DNA of 9,076 bases from Methanobrevibacter sp. (GCA_030539985.1 JAUNXD010000050.1:1-9076), one strand, 5' to 3'; counted from the first letter of the stretch, positions 1 to 5,920 are shown. Notes: generated by a model not told the origin, from the sequence alone. Translations and numbers: made by a program.

Positions 1-639
1 GAAGGCATGAGATTAGATGCCTTAGACCGTAGTCACATAACTTTCGTACATTTGGAACTTAAAGCAAGTTTATTTGATGAATACATTTGTGATGTGCCTG
101 AAAAAATCAACATTGACACTGATGAGTTCATGAGAGTTCTCAAACGTTCAAAATCACAAGACAGGGTTTTAATGTCAGTGGATGAAGGAAACTTCATCAT
201 AACCTTTGAAGGGGATGCAACCAGAACTTTCAAAATAAGATTAATTGATATAGAGTATGACAACCCTACTCCACCACAAATCGAACATCCTACAAACTTC
301 AAGGTACGTTTCTCTATCTTAAAGGATTGTATTAACGATATTGACATCTTTTCAGATAAGATTGCATTGCAAGTAGATGAAGATTACTTTATCGCATCAG
401 CAGACGGTGAATTTGGTGATGCAAGCATCAAGTACCTTCATGGGGAAAACATTCAATCCCATGAAAAAGCTCTATTCTCCCTGGATAAGATTAGAGAAAT
501 GCTAAAAGCAGATAAGTTTTCAGAGGAAGCGGAAATCAGTTTAGGTACCGACATGCCATTAAGCTTAACTCTTAACATGGCAACCGGTGACGGTAAACTC
601 AGTTTCTTACTTGCTCCTAGATTAGAACAAGATGATTAA
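1..639 (+). CDS. pcn: DNA polymerase sliding clamp (PCNA), 5' end cut by window
   Basis: PCNA forms a trimeric ring around DNA that tethers polymerase B/D, FEN1, ligase, RFC and repair nucleases. The reading frame is open from base 1 (codons for E-G precede the first in-window Met), so the gene enters from the left. About 212 codons are present, against roughly 245 in the family, so about 30 N-terminal residues are missing. Family signatures seen are the N-terminal M-R-L-D-A-L-D-R-S-H-I segment (helix/strand before the first DNA-facing helix), L-I-D-I-E-Y before the interdomain connecting loop, A-S-A-D-G-E-F-G-D in the second domain, and the terminal L-L-A-P-R-L-E. The first in-window ATG at 7 is internal, not the start. 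The gene is followed by a T8 tract and then the GINS gene. Identification is firm. Confidence 0.96.
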   Translation, partial: EGMRLDALDRSHITFVHLELKASLFDEYICDVPEKINIDTDEFMRVLKRSKSQDRVLMSVDEGNFIITFEGDATRTFKIRLIDIEYDNPTPPQIEHPTNFKVRFSILKDCINDIDIFSDKIALQVDEDYFIASADGEFGDASIKYLHGENIQSHEKALFSLDKIREMLKADKFSEEAEISLGTDMPLSLTLNMATGDGKLSFLLAPRLEQDD

Positions 640-663
640 TTTCATCAGGTTCATCTTTTTTTT
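631..663 (+). terminator. Probable terminator of pcn (weak hairpin plus T8)
   Basis: A short inverted repeat, GATGA (631-635) and TCATC (642-646), straddles the pcn stop codon and is followed by T8 at 656-663. A second TCATC (651-655) abuts the T tract and could pair instead. Archaeal termination relies mainly on U-tracts, so T8 is the stronger part of the evidence. The GINS gene starts 35 bases later, so partial read-through is possible. Confidence 0.5.
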
Positions 664-698
664 ATTTTTAAATTATAATTTTTCCGAGATGGTATTAA

Positions 699-1520
699 GT
701 GGATGATTATTATCAAACTTTACGTAAGGTTCAGAAAAAAGAACGCAACAACGGTGCATTGGCTCGTGTAGAGGAGACCTTTTACAATGACATGCATGAG
801 TACATGGACATGCTGAAACGTGAAGCAATGAATGATCCATTTTCAAAGGCTCCCGCAATACTTAAGGAGGCTCAAATCATCGCTACCGACATTTGCCAGA
901 GAAGGGAAACCAAGATAACAAATTCGGCCGTTTTGAATATTCACAGGTCATACCATCTATTCACTGGAAAGCCCCAATTCGACTTGATCGACACGACCCC
1001 CTTGAATTTGACTCCCGAAGAGGAGAAATTCTATTATTCGCTGATTGACACTTTGAAAAATCACAGGAATAACATTTCGCTTGCTGAATTGTCAGAGGAT
1101 GAAAAGGAAAAAGGCCACACCACCATCATCAAGCCTGTTGAAACTCAGACAAATACATTGACTCCTAGTGAAGCGGTCGAAAAGCCAAGTGAGGAGATAA
1201 TTAAACCGAAACCGGTTGTGAGGGAAGTCAAGCCAATGGAAAAGCCTGCGGCAAAACCGCCTGAACCAAAGCCTGTGGAAGATATTGAGGATAATCCAAA
1301 TGCAGTTGATGATGTGGATGAATTCATAGATTTCGAATCCCAAAAGGTGGCACGTGAAACCGAACTGGTTACAATGCTTGTGTTTGATGAGGTTGGAGCT
1401 ATCGTTGGGGTTGACGAGAAGGTTTACGGTCCGTTCAGGCCACAGGACATAGTGACCCTGCCATTGATAAATGCGAAAATATTTTTCAAAAACAGGAAGG
1501 GTCGAAAGGTCAAAATTTAA
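699..1520 (+). CDS. Archaeal GINS complex subunit, GINS51 type, with long linker
   Basis: GINS is part of the CMG-type replicative helicase assembly with MCM and GAN/RecJ-like protein. The order here is a helical A domain then a small beta B domain, as in GINS51 (Sld5/Psf1 type). The A domain spans about residues 20-125 and contains R-R-E-T-K-I-T-N-S-A (68-77) and T-P-E-E-E-K-F-Y (105-112). The B domain spans about 224-273, with V-G-V-D-E-K-V-Y-G-P-F (236-246) and D-I-V-T-L-P (250-255). Between them, residues about 133-221 form a charged, Pro/Lys/Glu-rich linker of low complexity. The start is GTG, with only a weak upstream GAGATGG; an ATG at 689 runs into TGA after five codons. The total of 273 residues exceeds what I recall as usual for archaeal GINS51 (about 190). 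The upstream neighbour is pcn, which fits a replication role. Identification is by motif recall, without a search. Confidence 0.82.
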   Translation: MDDYYQTLRKVQKKERNNGALARVEETFYNDMHEYMDMLKREAMNDPFSKAPAILKEAQIIATDICQRRETKITNSAVLNIHRSYHLFTGKPQFDLIDTTPLNLTPEEEKFYYSLIDTLKNHRNNISLAELSEDEKEKGHTTIIKPVETQTNTLTPSEAVEKPSEEIIKPKPVVREVKPMEKPAAKPPEPKPVEDIEDNPNAVDDVDEFIDFESQKVARETELVTMLVFDEVGAIVGVDEKVYGPFRPQDIVTLPLINAKIFFKNRKGRKVKI

Positions 1521-1550
1521 CAATTTTCCATTACCTTTAAATAACTTAAT

Positions 1551-1603
1551 AAATAGATATACTAATCGTATCTATTTGTGATATTAAAAAATTATATTTT
1601 TTT
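1551..1603 (+). terminator. Perfect 9-bp inverted repeat followed by T7 downstream of GINS gene
   Basis: AAATAGATA (1551-1559) and TATCTATTT (1569-1577) are exact reverse complements separated by 9 bases, and the stem can be extended by flanking T-G wobbles. A T7 tract follows at 1597-1603, 19 bases after the stem. The pair could end the pcn/GINS transcript. The T tract is farther from the stem than in a classic intrinsic terminator, so the palindrome could instead be a regulator site for the ribosomal cluster. Confidence 0.45.
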
Positions 1604-1610
1604 ATAATTT
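1600..1610 (+). promoter_or_regulatory. Candidate TATA box for the L44e-S27e cluster
   Basis: The AT-rich TTTATAATTT at 1601-1610 is the best box-A-like element between the GINS gene and L44e. Transcription would begin near 1630-1635, leaving a leader of about 105 bases before the L44e start. A competing TTTAAATA at 1536-1543 would start transcription inside the inverted repeat. The leader also contains the perfect palindrome CTACATGTAG (1620-1629). The choice between the two boxes is a guess. Confidence 0.33.
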
Positions 1611-1737
1611 GGATTTCTGCTACATGTAGACTTGATGCGTTACAAGGTAGTTTGATCTCTAGTTTTTCATGAATTAAATTGAGCTTAGATAAATTCACGG
1701 ATAGGTTTACAATGATTTATTAATTTACGGTGAAAAA

Positions 1738-2016
1738 ATGAAAATACCAAAAGAAAAAAGAACATACTGTCCACACTGTAAAAGACATACAGTACATGAA
1801 GTTCACACTGCTAAAAGAAGAAAAGCTAGTGAGTTAACATGGGGACAAAGACAATTCAGACGTGTAACTGCTGGTTACAGAGGTTACCCAAGGCCTTTAC
1901 CTGCTGGAAACAAACCTGTTAAAAAATTAGACTTAAGACTTAAATGCAAAGAATGTGGAAAATCTCACATCAAACAATCTTTCAGAACAGGAAAACCTGA
2001 ATTCGTAGCTAAATAA
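1738..2016 (+). CDS. rpl44e: 50S ribosomal protein L44e
   Basis: Zinc-binding protein of the archaeal/eukaryotic large ribosomal subunit, located near the E site. The 92-residue product has the family length and order: N-terminal M-K-I-P-K-E-K-R-T-Y-C-P-H-C (Cys11, Cys14), a basic central part with T-A-K-R-R-K and G-Q-R-Q-F-R-R, the G-Y-R-G-Y-P-R-P-L-P segment (46-55), then K-C-K-E-C-G (Cys70, Cys73) completing a four-Cys zinc site. The ATG is preceded by GGTGA at 1729-1733, a good methanogen ribosome-binding site. It is first in a run of translation genes, and its stop is followed at once by the S27e ribosome-binding site. Identification is firm. Confidence 0.97.
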   Translation: MKIPKEKRTYCPHCKRHTVHEVHTAKRRKASELTWGQRQFRRVTAGYRGYPRPLPAGNKPVKKLDLRLKCKECGKSHIKQSFRTGKPEFVAK

Positions 2017-2022
2017 GGTGAT
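2015..2022 (+). promoter_or_regulatory. Ribosome-binding site that fixes the S27e start
   Basis: AAGGTGAT begins within the L44e stop codon and lies 4 bases before the ATG at 2027. It matches the 16S 3' end complement. It contains a GTG (2018) in frame with S27e, which could be mistaken for a start codon giving three extra residues. A site cannot readily be both Shine-Dalgarno sequence and start, so ATG 2027 is preferred. Confidence 0.8.
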
Positions 2023-2026
2023 TGAT

Positions 2027-2206
2027 ATGGTTAGTAAAGGTAGAGGAAACTTTTTAAAAGTTAAATGTTTAGATTGTGATAATGAACAAGTAATTTTTGA
2101 CCGTGCAGCATCTGACGTAAAATGCATTATTTGCGGTAAAACCCTAGTTAAATCTCGTGGTGCTAAAGCTAAAATTACTGCACACATCGAAAAAGTTTTA
2201 AACTAA
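2027..2206 (+). CDS. rps27e: 30S ribosomal protein S27e
   Basis: Small zinc-ribbon protein of the archaeal/eukaryotic small ribosomal subunit. From ATG 2027 it has 59 residues, the usual archaeal size. The four zinc ligands are visible as C14-x2-C17 and C33-x2-C36. Other family features are the F-L-K-V-K-C-L-D-C core, the Q-V-I-F-D-R-A strand, and the basic C-terminal part containing K-S-R-G-A-K-A-K-I. It is translationally tight behind L44e, with only 10 bases between the two coding regions, filled by the ribosome-binding site. After the stop there are 68 T-rich bases before the aIF2-alpha gene. Identification is firm. Confidence 0.97.
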   Translation: MVSKGRGNFLKVKCLDCDNEQVIFDRAASDVKCIICGKTLVKSRGAKAKITAHIEKVLN

Positions 2207-2274
2207 ATACTTTTAGTTTTTAACTTATTTTTTACTATTTTTTAAAATTATTTTTATTTGATGTTGGTGAGAAT

Positions 2275-3072
2275 ATGGTAAGAAAAAGTCAAGAATGGCC
2301 TGATGAAGGAGAACTTATTGTAGGTACAGTTTATAAAGTTCTTAATTATGGGGCTTTTGCTAAATTAGAAGAATATCAGGGCAAAGAAGCTTTTATTCAT
2401 ATTTCTGAAGTATCTTCTGGTTGGGTTAAAAATATCAGAGACCATGTAAGGGAAAACCAAAAAATCGTTTGTCGTGTTCTCAGAGTAAACCCTAAAAAAG
2501 GGCATGTCGATGCTTCCTTGAAAAGAATCCGTGAGGACCAAAGAACTAAAAAAATCCAACATTGGAAAATTGAACAAAAAGCTGAAAAATTCCTAGAATT
2601 ATCTGCAAAATCCTTAGACAAGACTTTGGATGAAGCATATGATGAAGTGGGTTATGAGCTCATGGACATCTTCGGCGATGTTTATGGCGCTTTCGAATCT
2701 GCAGCCGATGAAGGTGCAGAAACCTTGACTGAAGAAGGAATCCCACAGGATTGGGCTGATGCCATTACTGAAGTGGCAACCAAGAACATCACTCCTCCGG
2801 AAGTTCACATTAGCGGTTATGTGGACATTGAAACTTTTGTGCCTGACGGCGTTGAAGTAATCAGGTCTGCATTGAAGGCTGCTGAAGACAACGGGGATGA
2901 TGAGGATGAAATCAAGGTTCAATGTGTAGGGGCTCCAAGATACAGAATCACTATCAAATCCACTGATTATATTTTAGCAGAAAAAACTCTTAAATCTGCA
3001 GCTGACAGATGTATTGCAGTTGTTGAGGAATCTGGTGGAAACGGTTCATTCTTAAGAGAGTTAGATAACTAG
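2275..3072 (+). CDS. Translation initiation factor aIF2 subunit alpha
   Basis: The alpha subunit of the heterotrimeric aIF2 supports initiator Met-tRNA delivery with GTP by the gamma subunit. The 265-residue length is typical. An S1-type RNA-binding beta barrel occupies about residues 12-85, with G-E-L-I-V-G-T-V near its start, N-Y-G-A-F-A-K-L-E-E-Y, E-A-F-I-H-I-S-E-V-S and K-K-G-H-V-D-A-S-L-K-R-I. A helical middle domain follows (about 90-175), then a C-terminal alpha/beta domain that contacts the gamma subunit (about 178-260). The acidic run around D-N-G-D-D-E-D-E (residues 210-217) sits in a loop of that domain. GGTGA at 2266-2270 precedes the ATG. The T-rich spacer upstream (2207-2262) has several T5-T6 runs and may attenuate transcription between S27e and this gene. 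Confidence 0.95.
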   Translation: MVRKSQEWPDEGELIVGTVYKVLNYGAFAKLEEYQGKEAFIHISEVSSGWVKNIRDHVRENQKIVCRVLRVNPKKGHVDASLKRIREDQRTKKIQHWKIEQKAEKFLELSAKSLDKTLDEAYDEVGYELMDIFGDVYGAFESAADEGAETLTEEGIPQDWADAITEVATKNITPPEVHISGYVDIETFVPDGVEVIRSALKAAEDNGDDEDEIKVQCVGAPRYRITIKSTDYILAEKTLKSAADRCIAVVEESGGNGSFLRELDN

Positions 3073-3078
3073 ATTCTT

Positions 3079-3249
3079 ATGAATATGAAAATGAATAAAT
3101 GTCCTGATTGTGGAATTTACACTTTAAAGGAAGCATGCCCAAAATGCGGCGGGCAACTGAAAGTAATTTATCCTCCAAAATTTTCAATAGAGGATAAGTA
3201 CGGTAAATACAGACGTATACTAAAAAAAGAAGCGATGAATAAGGAGTAA
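3079..3249 (+). CDS. nop10: Nop10, H/ACA RNP component (56 residues)
   Basis: Nop10 is the small zinc-ribbon protein that, with Cbf5, L7Ae and Gar1, forms the RNA-guided pseudouridine synthase. The frame from ATG 3079 to TAA 3249 reads M-N-M-K-M-N-K-C-P-D-C-G-I-Y-T-L-K, followed by C-P-K-C-G-G. The zinc ligands are Cys8, Cys11, Cys20 and Cys23. The C-terminal signature P-P-K-F-S-I-E-D-K-Y-G-K-Y-R-R (residues 32-46) is diagnostic of the family. No clear ribosome-binding site precedes it and it begins 6 bases after the aIF2-alpha stop, so translational coupling is likely. ATG 3085 or 3091 are alternative starts. Its last codons carry the GGAG of the next gene. The aIF2-alpha/Nop10 order is a known archaeal arrangement. 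Confidence 0.93.
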   Translation: MNMKMNKCPDCGIYTLKEACPKCGGQLKVIYPPKFSIEDKYGKYRRILKKEAMNKE

Positions 3250-3254
3250 TTCTA

Positions 3255-4028
3255 ATGCAAACAATTGAAATCAATGTTTTAGAAGAAATTGAATTAAACA
3301 ATCCTATTTTCATAGAAGCGTTACCTGGTCTTGGACATGTTGGTAAATTGGCTGCTGATCATATGATTGATGAATTGGGAGCTACAAAATTTGCTGAAAT
3401 CTACTCCCCAACATTCCCTCCACAAGTGATAGTTAAGGATGAGGGCATCATTGAGAATATGCACAATGACCTGTACTACTTGAGGGATGTCGGTGAGGAC
3501 AATTTGGATTTAATCATTCTTGTAGGTAATACTCAGGCATTATCCCCTGAAGGCCAATACCTTGCATGCAAGGAAATCCTTGAATTCGTCACTCCATTGG
3601 GAATCGATAGGATCTACACTTTAGGTGGAATGGTTACTTCTCCACAGCCGGTTGAAAACCCAAAGGTTTTCGGTGCGGCAACCTGTGAGGAAAACATTGA
3701 ACTGTTGAAAGAAGCAGATATTGAACTCAGATCCAATGACGGTGGAATAGTCGGGGCTTCCGGCTTATTCTTGGGATTAGGAGTTCGCCAAGGAATTCAA
3801 GGCTCATGCCTTATGGGCGAAACCCCAGGTTACTTTATCGATGCTGAAGCCGCTGAAGCTCTTTTAAAGAAATTGTCATTATTGCTCAATTTCGAAATCA
3901 ATACTGATAAGCTGGATGAAAGGGCTGAGGAAACCAGGCAAATGATTGCTAAGGCTCAACAAATGGAGCAGGATTTAATCAACAAGGCAAATGCCGGAAA
4001 TGCTGATGATTTAAGGTATATTGGATAA
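3255..4028 (+). CDS. PAC2-family protein (proteasome assembly chaperone-like)
   Basis: Archaeal relatives of the eukaryotic proteasome assembly chaperone PAC2 are ATP-independent chaperones; some (PbaA/PbaB) bind the 20S proteasome or other assemblies. The fold core is visible: A-L-P-G-L-G-H-V-G-K (22-31), I-I-L-V-G-N-T-Q near residue 90, T-L-G-G-M-V-T, G-I-V-G-A-S-G-L-F-L-G-L-G and the C-L-M-G-E-T-P-G-Y strand/turn typical of the family. After about residue 205 the chain becomes helical and charged, a probable coiled coil, ending D-L-R-Y-I-G. Length 257 is normal. GGAG at 3243-3246 inside the nop10 tail serves as ribosome-binding site, with an 8-base spacing. It is the last gene of the translation cluster. 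The specific client is unknown. Confidence 0.87.
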   Translation: MQTIEINVLEEIELNNPIFIEALPGLGHVGKLAADHMIDELGATKFAEIYSPTFPPQVIVKDEGIIENMHNDLYYLRDVGEDNLDLIILVGNTQALSPEGQYLACKEILEFVTPLGIDRIYTLGGMVTSPQPVENPKVFGAATCEENIELLKEADIELRSNDGGIVGASGLFLGLGVRQGIQGSCLMGETPGYFIDAEAAEALLKKLSLLLNFEINTDKLDERAEETRQMIAKAQQMEQDLINKANAGNADDLRYIG

Positions 4029-4050
4029 TTTTCCAATATATATTTTTTTT
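4017..4050 (+). terminator. Hairpin plus T8 terminator fused to the PAC2-family stop codon
   Basis: TATATTGGA (4017-4025) and TCCAATATA (4032-4040) are exact reverse complements with a 6-base loop. The stop codon TAA (4026-4028) lies in the loop, so the left arm encodes the last residues. T8 follows at 4043-4050. This has the form of an intrinsic terminator, though the stem is AT-rich. The next ATG is only 8 bases after the T tract. Confidence 0.65.
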
Positions 4051-4058
4051 ACTTTTTT

Positions 4059-4601
4059 ATGAATGTTTTAGTTATTCCTGACGCTTCAATGATTGTCATT
4101 CCTTTGATAGAAAAGAATGGCCATACGTACATTTCTCCAACTAATTTTTCCCGCTATGATAATATGGATTTGTGCGAGGGTAATGTTGGTTTTGACAATC
4201 TTATTTCTAAGTATTCATCAAGTGAATTGCCGTCAGGCGTTAAATCAAGACTATACTTATTTTCAAAAATCATAGATGATGCTGATGCGGCAATAGTCAT
4301 CGGCAGGCGTCCTGAAAATCGCGTGAGGATGTATGATGTCCTGAACGATTTGATACTCTTCGGAGGCAATGCCTGCAACAATGCCCATAGTCTCATGGTC
4401 AAGATAGTTGAGGATTTAAACATTCCCGTTTTGAAACTGGCATATCCTTCAAATCAGGATGAGCTGATAGGACTGATTGATAAGACCAACATCTTCCTTA
4501 AGGATTTGGAATCATTCAGTGATGATTTAAATGTGGATTTAACTCCACGCAAAACCAAAGTGCCACTTGAACATGTTAAAAAACTATTAAATAATTTATA
4601 A
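4059..4601 (+). CDS. Conserved methanogen protein, resembles methanogenesis marker 5 (DUF2112)
   Basis: The 180-residue protein is soluble by eye, with no signal or membrane segment. It looks like an alternating alpha/beta fold: a first strand M-N-V-L-V-I-P, L-P-S-G-V-K-S-R-L (about 57-65), then D-D-A-D-A-A-I-V-I-G (72-81), and later I-P-V-L-K-L-A-Y-P (about 124-132) before helix F-L-K-D-L. From memory, the E-x-P-S-G-V-x-x-R and D-A-A-I-V patterns and the I-P-V-L-x-L-x-Y-P strand recall the methanogenesis marker 5 family. The match is not verified, and a C-terminal tail past about residue 145 (basic, K-K-L-L-N-N-L end) may be extra. There is no ribosome-binding site; the ATG sits 8 bases after a T8 tract, so the mRNA may be leaderless or nearly so. 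EndoQ follows 15 bases after the stop, so the two are probably co-transcribed. Its biochemical role is unknown. Confidence 0.5.
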   Translation: MNVLVIPDASMIVIPLIEKNGHTYISPTNFSRYDNMDLCEGNVGFDNLISKYSSSELPSGVKSRLYLFSKIIDDADAAIVIGRRPENRVRMYDVLNDLILFGGNACNNAHSLMVKIVEDLNIPVLKLAYPSNQDELIGLIDKTNIFLKDLESFSDDLNVDLTPRKTKVPLEHVKKLLNNL

Positions 4602-4616
4602 TCCAAACATTTAATC

Positions 4617-5795
4617 ATGTTGGTTAATGCTGATTTTCATCTTCACAGTTGCTTTTCAATGGCTTCATCAAAGGACATGATTATAAGGAACATGGCGCCC
4701 AAAGCCAAGCTGAAGGGATTGGATCTATTGGGAACAGGCGATGCGCTGCATCCAAAATGGTTGGACATTATAGAGGACACCACAACATATTCCGGTGATG
4801 GAATATATGCCTTTGATGATATGGATTTCATATTGACAACCGAAGTTGAAGGCAGAAACCGCATTCATCATGTGATAATCATCCCGGATTTGGACATTGC
4901 ACGCGAACTGTCGGAAAGGCTTCCGTCCAAAAACAAGCATGCGGATGGCAGACCAAAAACCAATCTTGGAGGAGCGGAGCTTCTGGAATTGGCACATGAC
5001 CATGACTGCCTGATAGGTCCTGCCCATGCTTTCACTCCATGGACTGGAATGTACAAGTCATTTGACAGTATTTATGATTGCTATGATGCTAAGCCGGATT
5101 TTGTTGAACTGGGACTGTCAGCAGACACAGACATGGCTGATACTGTGGCTGAACTCAAGGATTTCGTCTTTCTATCCAACTCCGATGCCCATTCCCCCTG
5201 GCCTCACAGGCTGGGTAGAGAGTTTAACCGGATAGAACTTGAGGACATTTCCTACTCCTCCGTGAAAAAGGCTTTTGGGAATAGGGACGTCAAGGCAAAC
5301 TACGGGCTTGTTCCGAACCTTGGAAAATACCATATGACTGCATGCACCAAATGCTACAAACTATATGACCCTATTGTTGCCCGCGAAAACAAGATGAAAT
5401 GCAGCTGCGGAGGAACAATCAAGAAGGGTGTTGACTACAGGATATCAGAAATCGCAGATTATGCTGAGCCGAAGCACCCTGATTTCAGGCCGGATTATGT
5501 TCATCTGATGCCATTGGCTGAAATTATCTCATCGGTTTACGGCAAGGGTGTGACAACAAAAACGGTTCAGGGATTGTGGCAGAAGCTGGTTGACAGTTTC
5601 AAAACTGAGATAGATGTGCTTATCAATGCTGATTTGGCCGAAATTGAAAAAATCGATTCCAGCATCGCTTCAGCCATAAGGTCCTTCAGAAACAACACTA
5701 TCAACATCATTCCCGGTGGTGGGGGCAAGTATGGTGAGATATTGTTTGAAAAGGAATCCAAAAAAGAAAAAGTAGTCACTTTGGACTTTTTTTAA
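4617..5795 (+). CDS. Endonuclease Q-type PHP-domain nuclease with PIP-like tail
   Basis: Endonuclease Q cleaves DNA 5' of deaminated bases (uracil, hypoxanthine, xanthine) and abasic sites; relatives are often misnamed UvrD helicase or phosphotransferase. The PHP metal-site motifs seen are D-F-H-L-H (D6, H8, H10), G-T-G-D (D42), E-V-E-G with H84-H85, G-P-A-H (H137) and N-S-D-A-H (D190, H192). A four-Cys zinc site follows (C243, C246, C262, C264), then a helical region containing G-K-G-V-T-T-K-T-V (306-316) and the glycine run P-G-G-G-G-K-Y-G (366-373), recalled as typical of this family. The chain ends V-V-T-L-D-F-F, resembling a PCNA-interacting peptide. Length 392 fits (about 400). There is no clear ribosome-binding site. 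The final Phe codons and stop lie in a T7 tract. No helicase motifs are present. Activity on deaminated DNA is inferred from the family. Confidence 0.85.
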   Translation: MLVNADFHLHSCFSMASSKDMIIRNMAPKAKLKGLDLLGTGDALHPKWLDIIEDTTTYSGDGIYAFDDMDFILTTEVEGRNRIHHVIIIPDLDIARELSERLPSKNKHADGRPKTNLGGAELLELAHDHDCLIGPAHAFTPWTGMYKSFDSIYDCYDAKPDFVELGLSADTDMADTVAELKDFVFLSNSDAHSPWPHRLGREFNRIELEDISYSSVKKAFGNRDVKANYGLVPNLGKYHMTACTKCYKLYDPIVARENKMKCSCGGTIKKGVDYRISEIADYAEPKHPDFRPDYVHLMPLAEIISSVYGKGVTTKTVQGLWQKLVDSFKTEIDVLINADLAEIEKIDSSIASAIRSFRNNTINIIPGGGGKYGEILFEKESKKEKVVTLDFF

Positions 5796-5799
5796 AAAA
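5787..5799. terminator. Bidirectional T7A6 terminator between EndoQ and tRNA-Arg
   Basis: T7 (5787-5793) followed directly by A6 (5794-5799) provides an RNA U7 tract for + strand transcription and a U6 tract for minus-strand transcription leaving the tRNA-Arg(CCT) gene. The tract overlaps the last two Phe codons and the TAA stop of the nuclease, and ends one base from the tRNA discriminator. It serves two convergent genes with no spacer. Confidence 0.65.
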
Positions 5800-5873
5800 C
5801 GGACTTGGAGGGATTTGAACCCTCGATCTTAAGATTAGGAGTCTTACGCCCTTCCAGACTAGGCTACAAGCCC
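5800..5873 (-). tRNA. tRNA-Arg, anticodon CCT (reads AGG)
   Basis: Read on the minus strand, a 74-base cloverleaf can be folded. The acceptor arm is GGGCTTG with CAAGTCC (one G-U pair) and a discriminator G at 5800. U8-A9 is followed by a D arm GCCT/GGGC. The anticodon stem TAAGA/TCTTA has loop CTCCTAA, giving anticodon CCT. The variable loop is 5 bases, and the T arm is GAGGG/CCCTC with loop TTCAAAT. No intron and no encoded CCA are present, as in many archaeal tRNA genes. It is closely similar to the tRNA-Arg(TCT) 47 bases upstream, consistent with tandem duplication. A U6 tract follows immediately downstream. Confidence 0.95.
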
Positions 5874-5876
5874 ATT

Positions 5877-5907
5877 AAATATTCAAATTGAAATATTTCT
5901 AAAAAAA
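5877..5907 (-). other. Spacer between tRNA genes: T7 tract and small inverted repeat
   Basis: In the minus-strand sense, tRNA-Arg(TCT) is followed 13 bases downstream by T7 (5907-5901), a likely terminator. Further on lies a 7-bp inverted repeat, AAATATT (5877-5883) and AATATTT (5892-5898), with an 8-base loop, ending just before the CCT gene. If T7 ends transcription, the CCT tRNA needs its own promoter; CATATAAT, about 40 bases upstream of it, is a weak candidate. Otherwise the two are co-transcribed. Confidence 0.4.
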
Positions 5908-5920
5908 GATTATATGAGAG

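Noticed and set aside
1092..1523. A 143-residue minus-strand frame opposite the GINS linker
   Set aside because: Its composition is the mirror of the Lys/Pro-rich linker (Phe, Arg, His rich), with no ribosome-binding site and no family resemblance; the sense frame is a clear GINS protein.
2207..2262. T-rich spacer between S27e and aIF2-alpha as a definite terminator
   Set aside because: There are several T5-T6 runs but no stem, and the gene order is a conserved cluster. It may attenuate, but I cannot assign a termination point.
4617..5795. Annotation of the PHP protein as a UvrD-type helicase
   Set aside because: No Walker A/B or other helicase motifs are present. The PHP metal site, the four-Cys zinc site and the Gly-rich P-G-G-G-G-K-Y-G segment fit Endonuclease Q.
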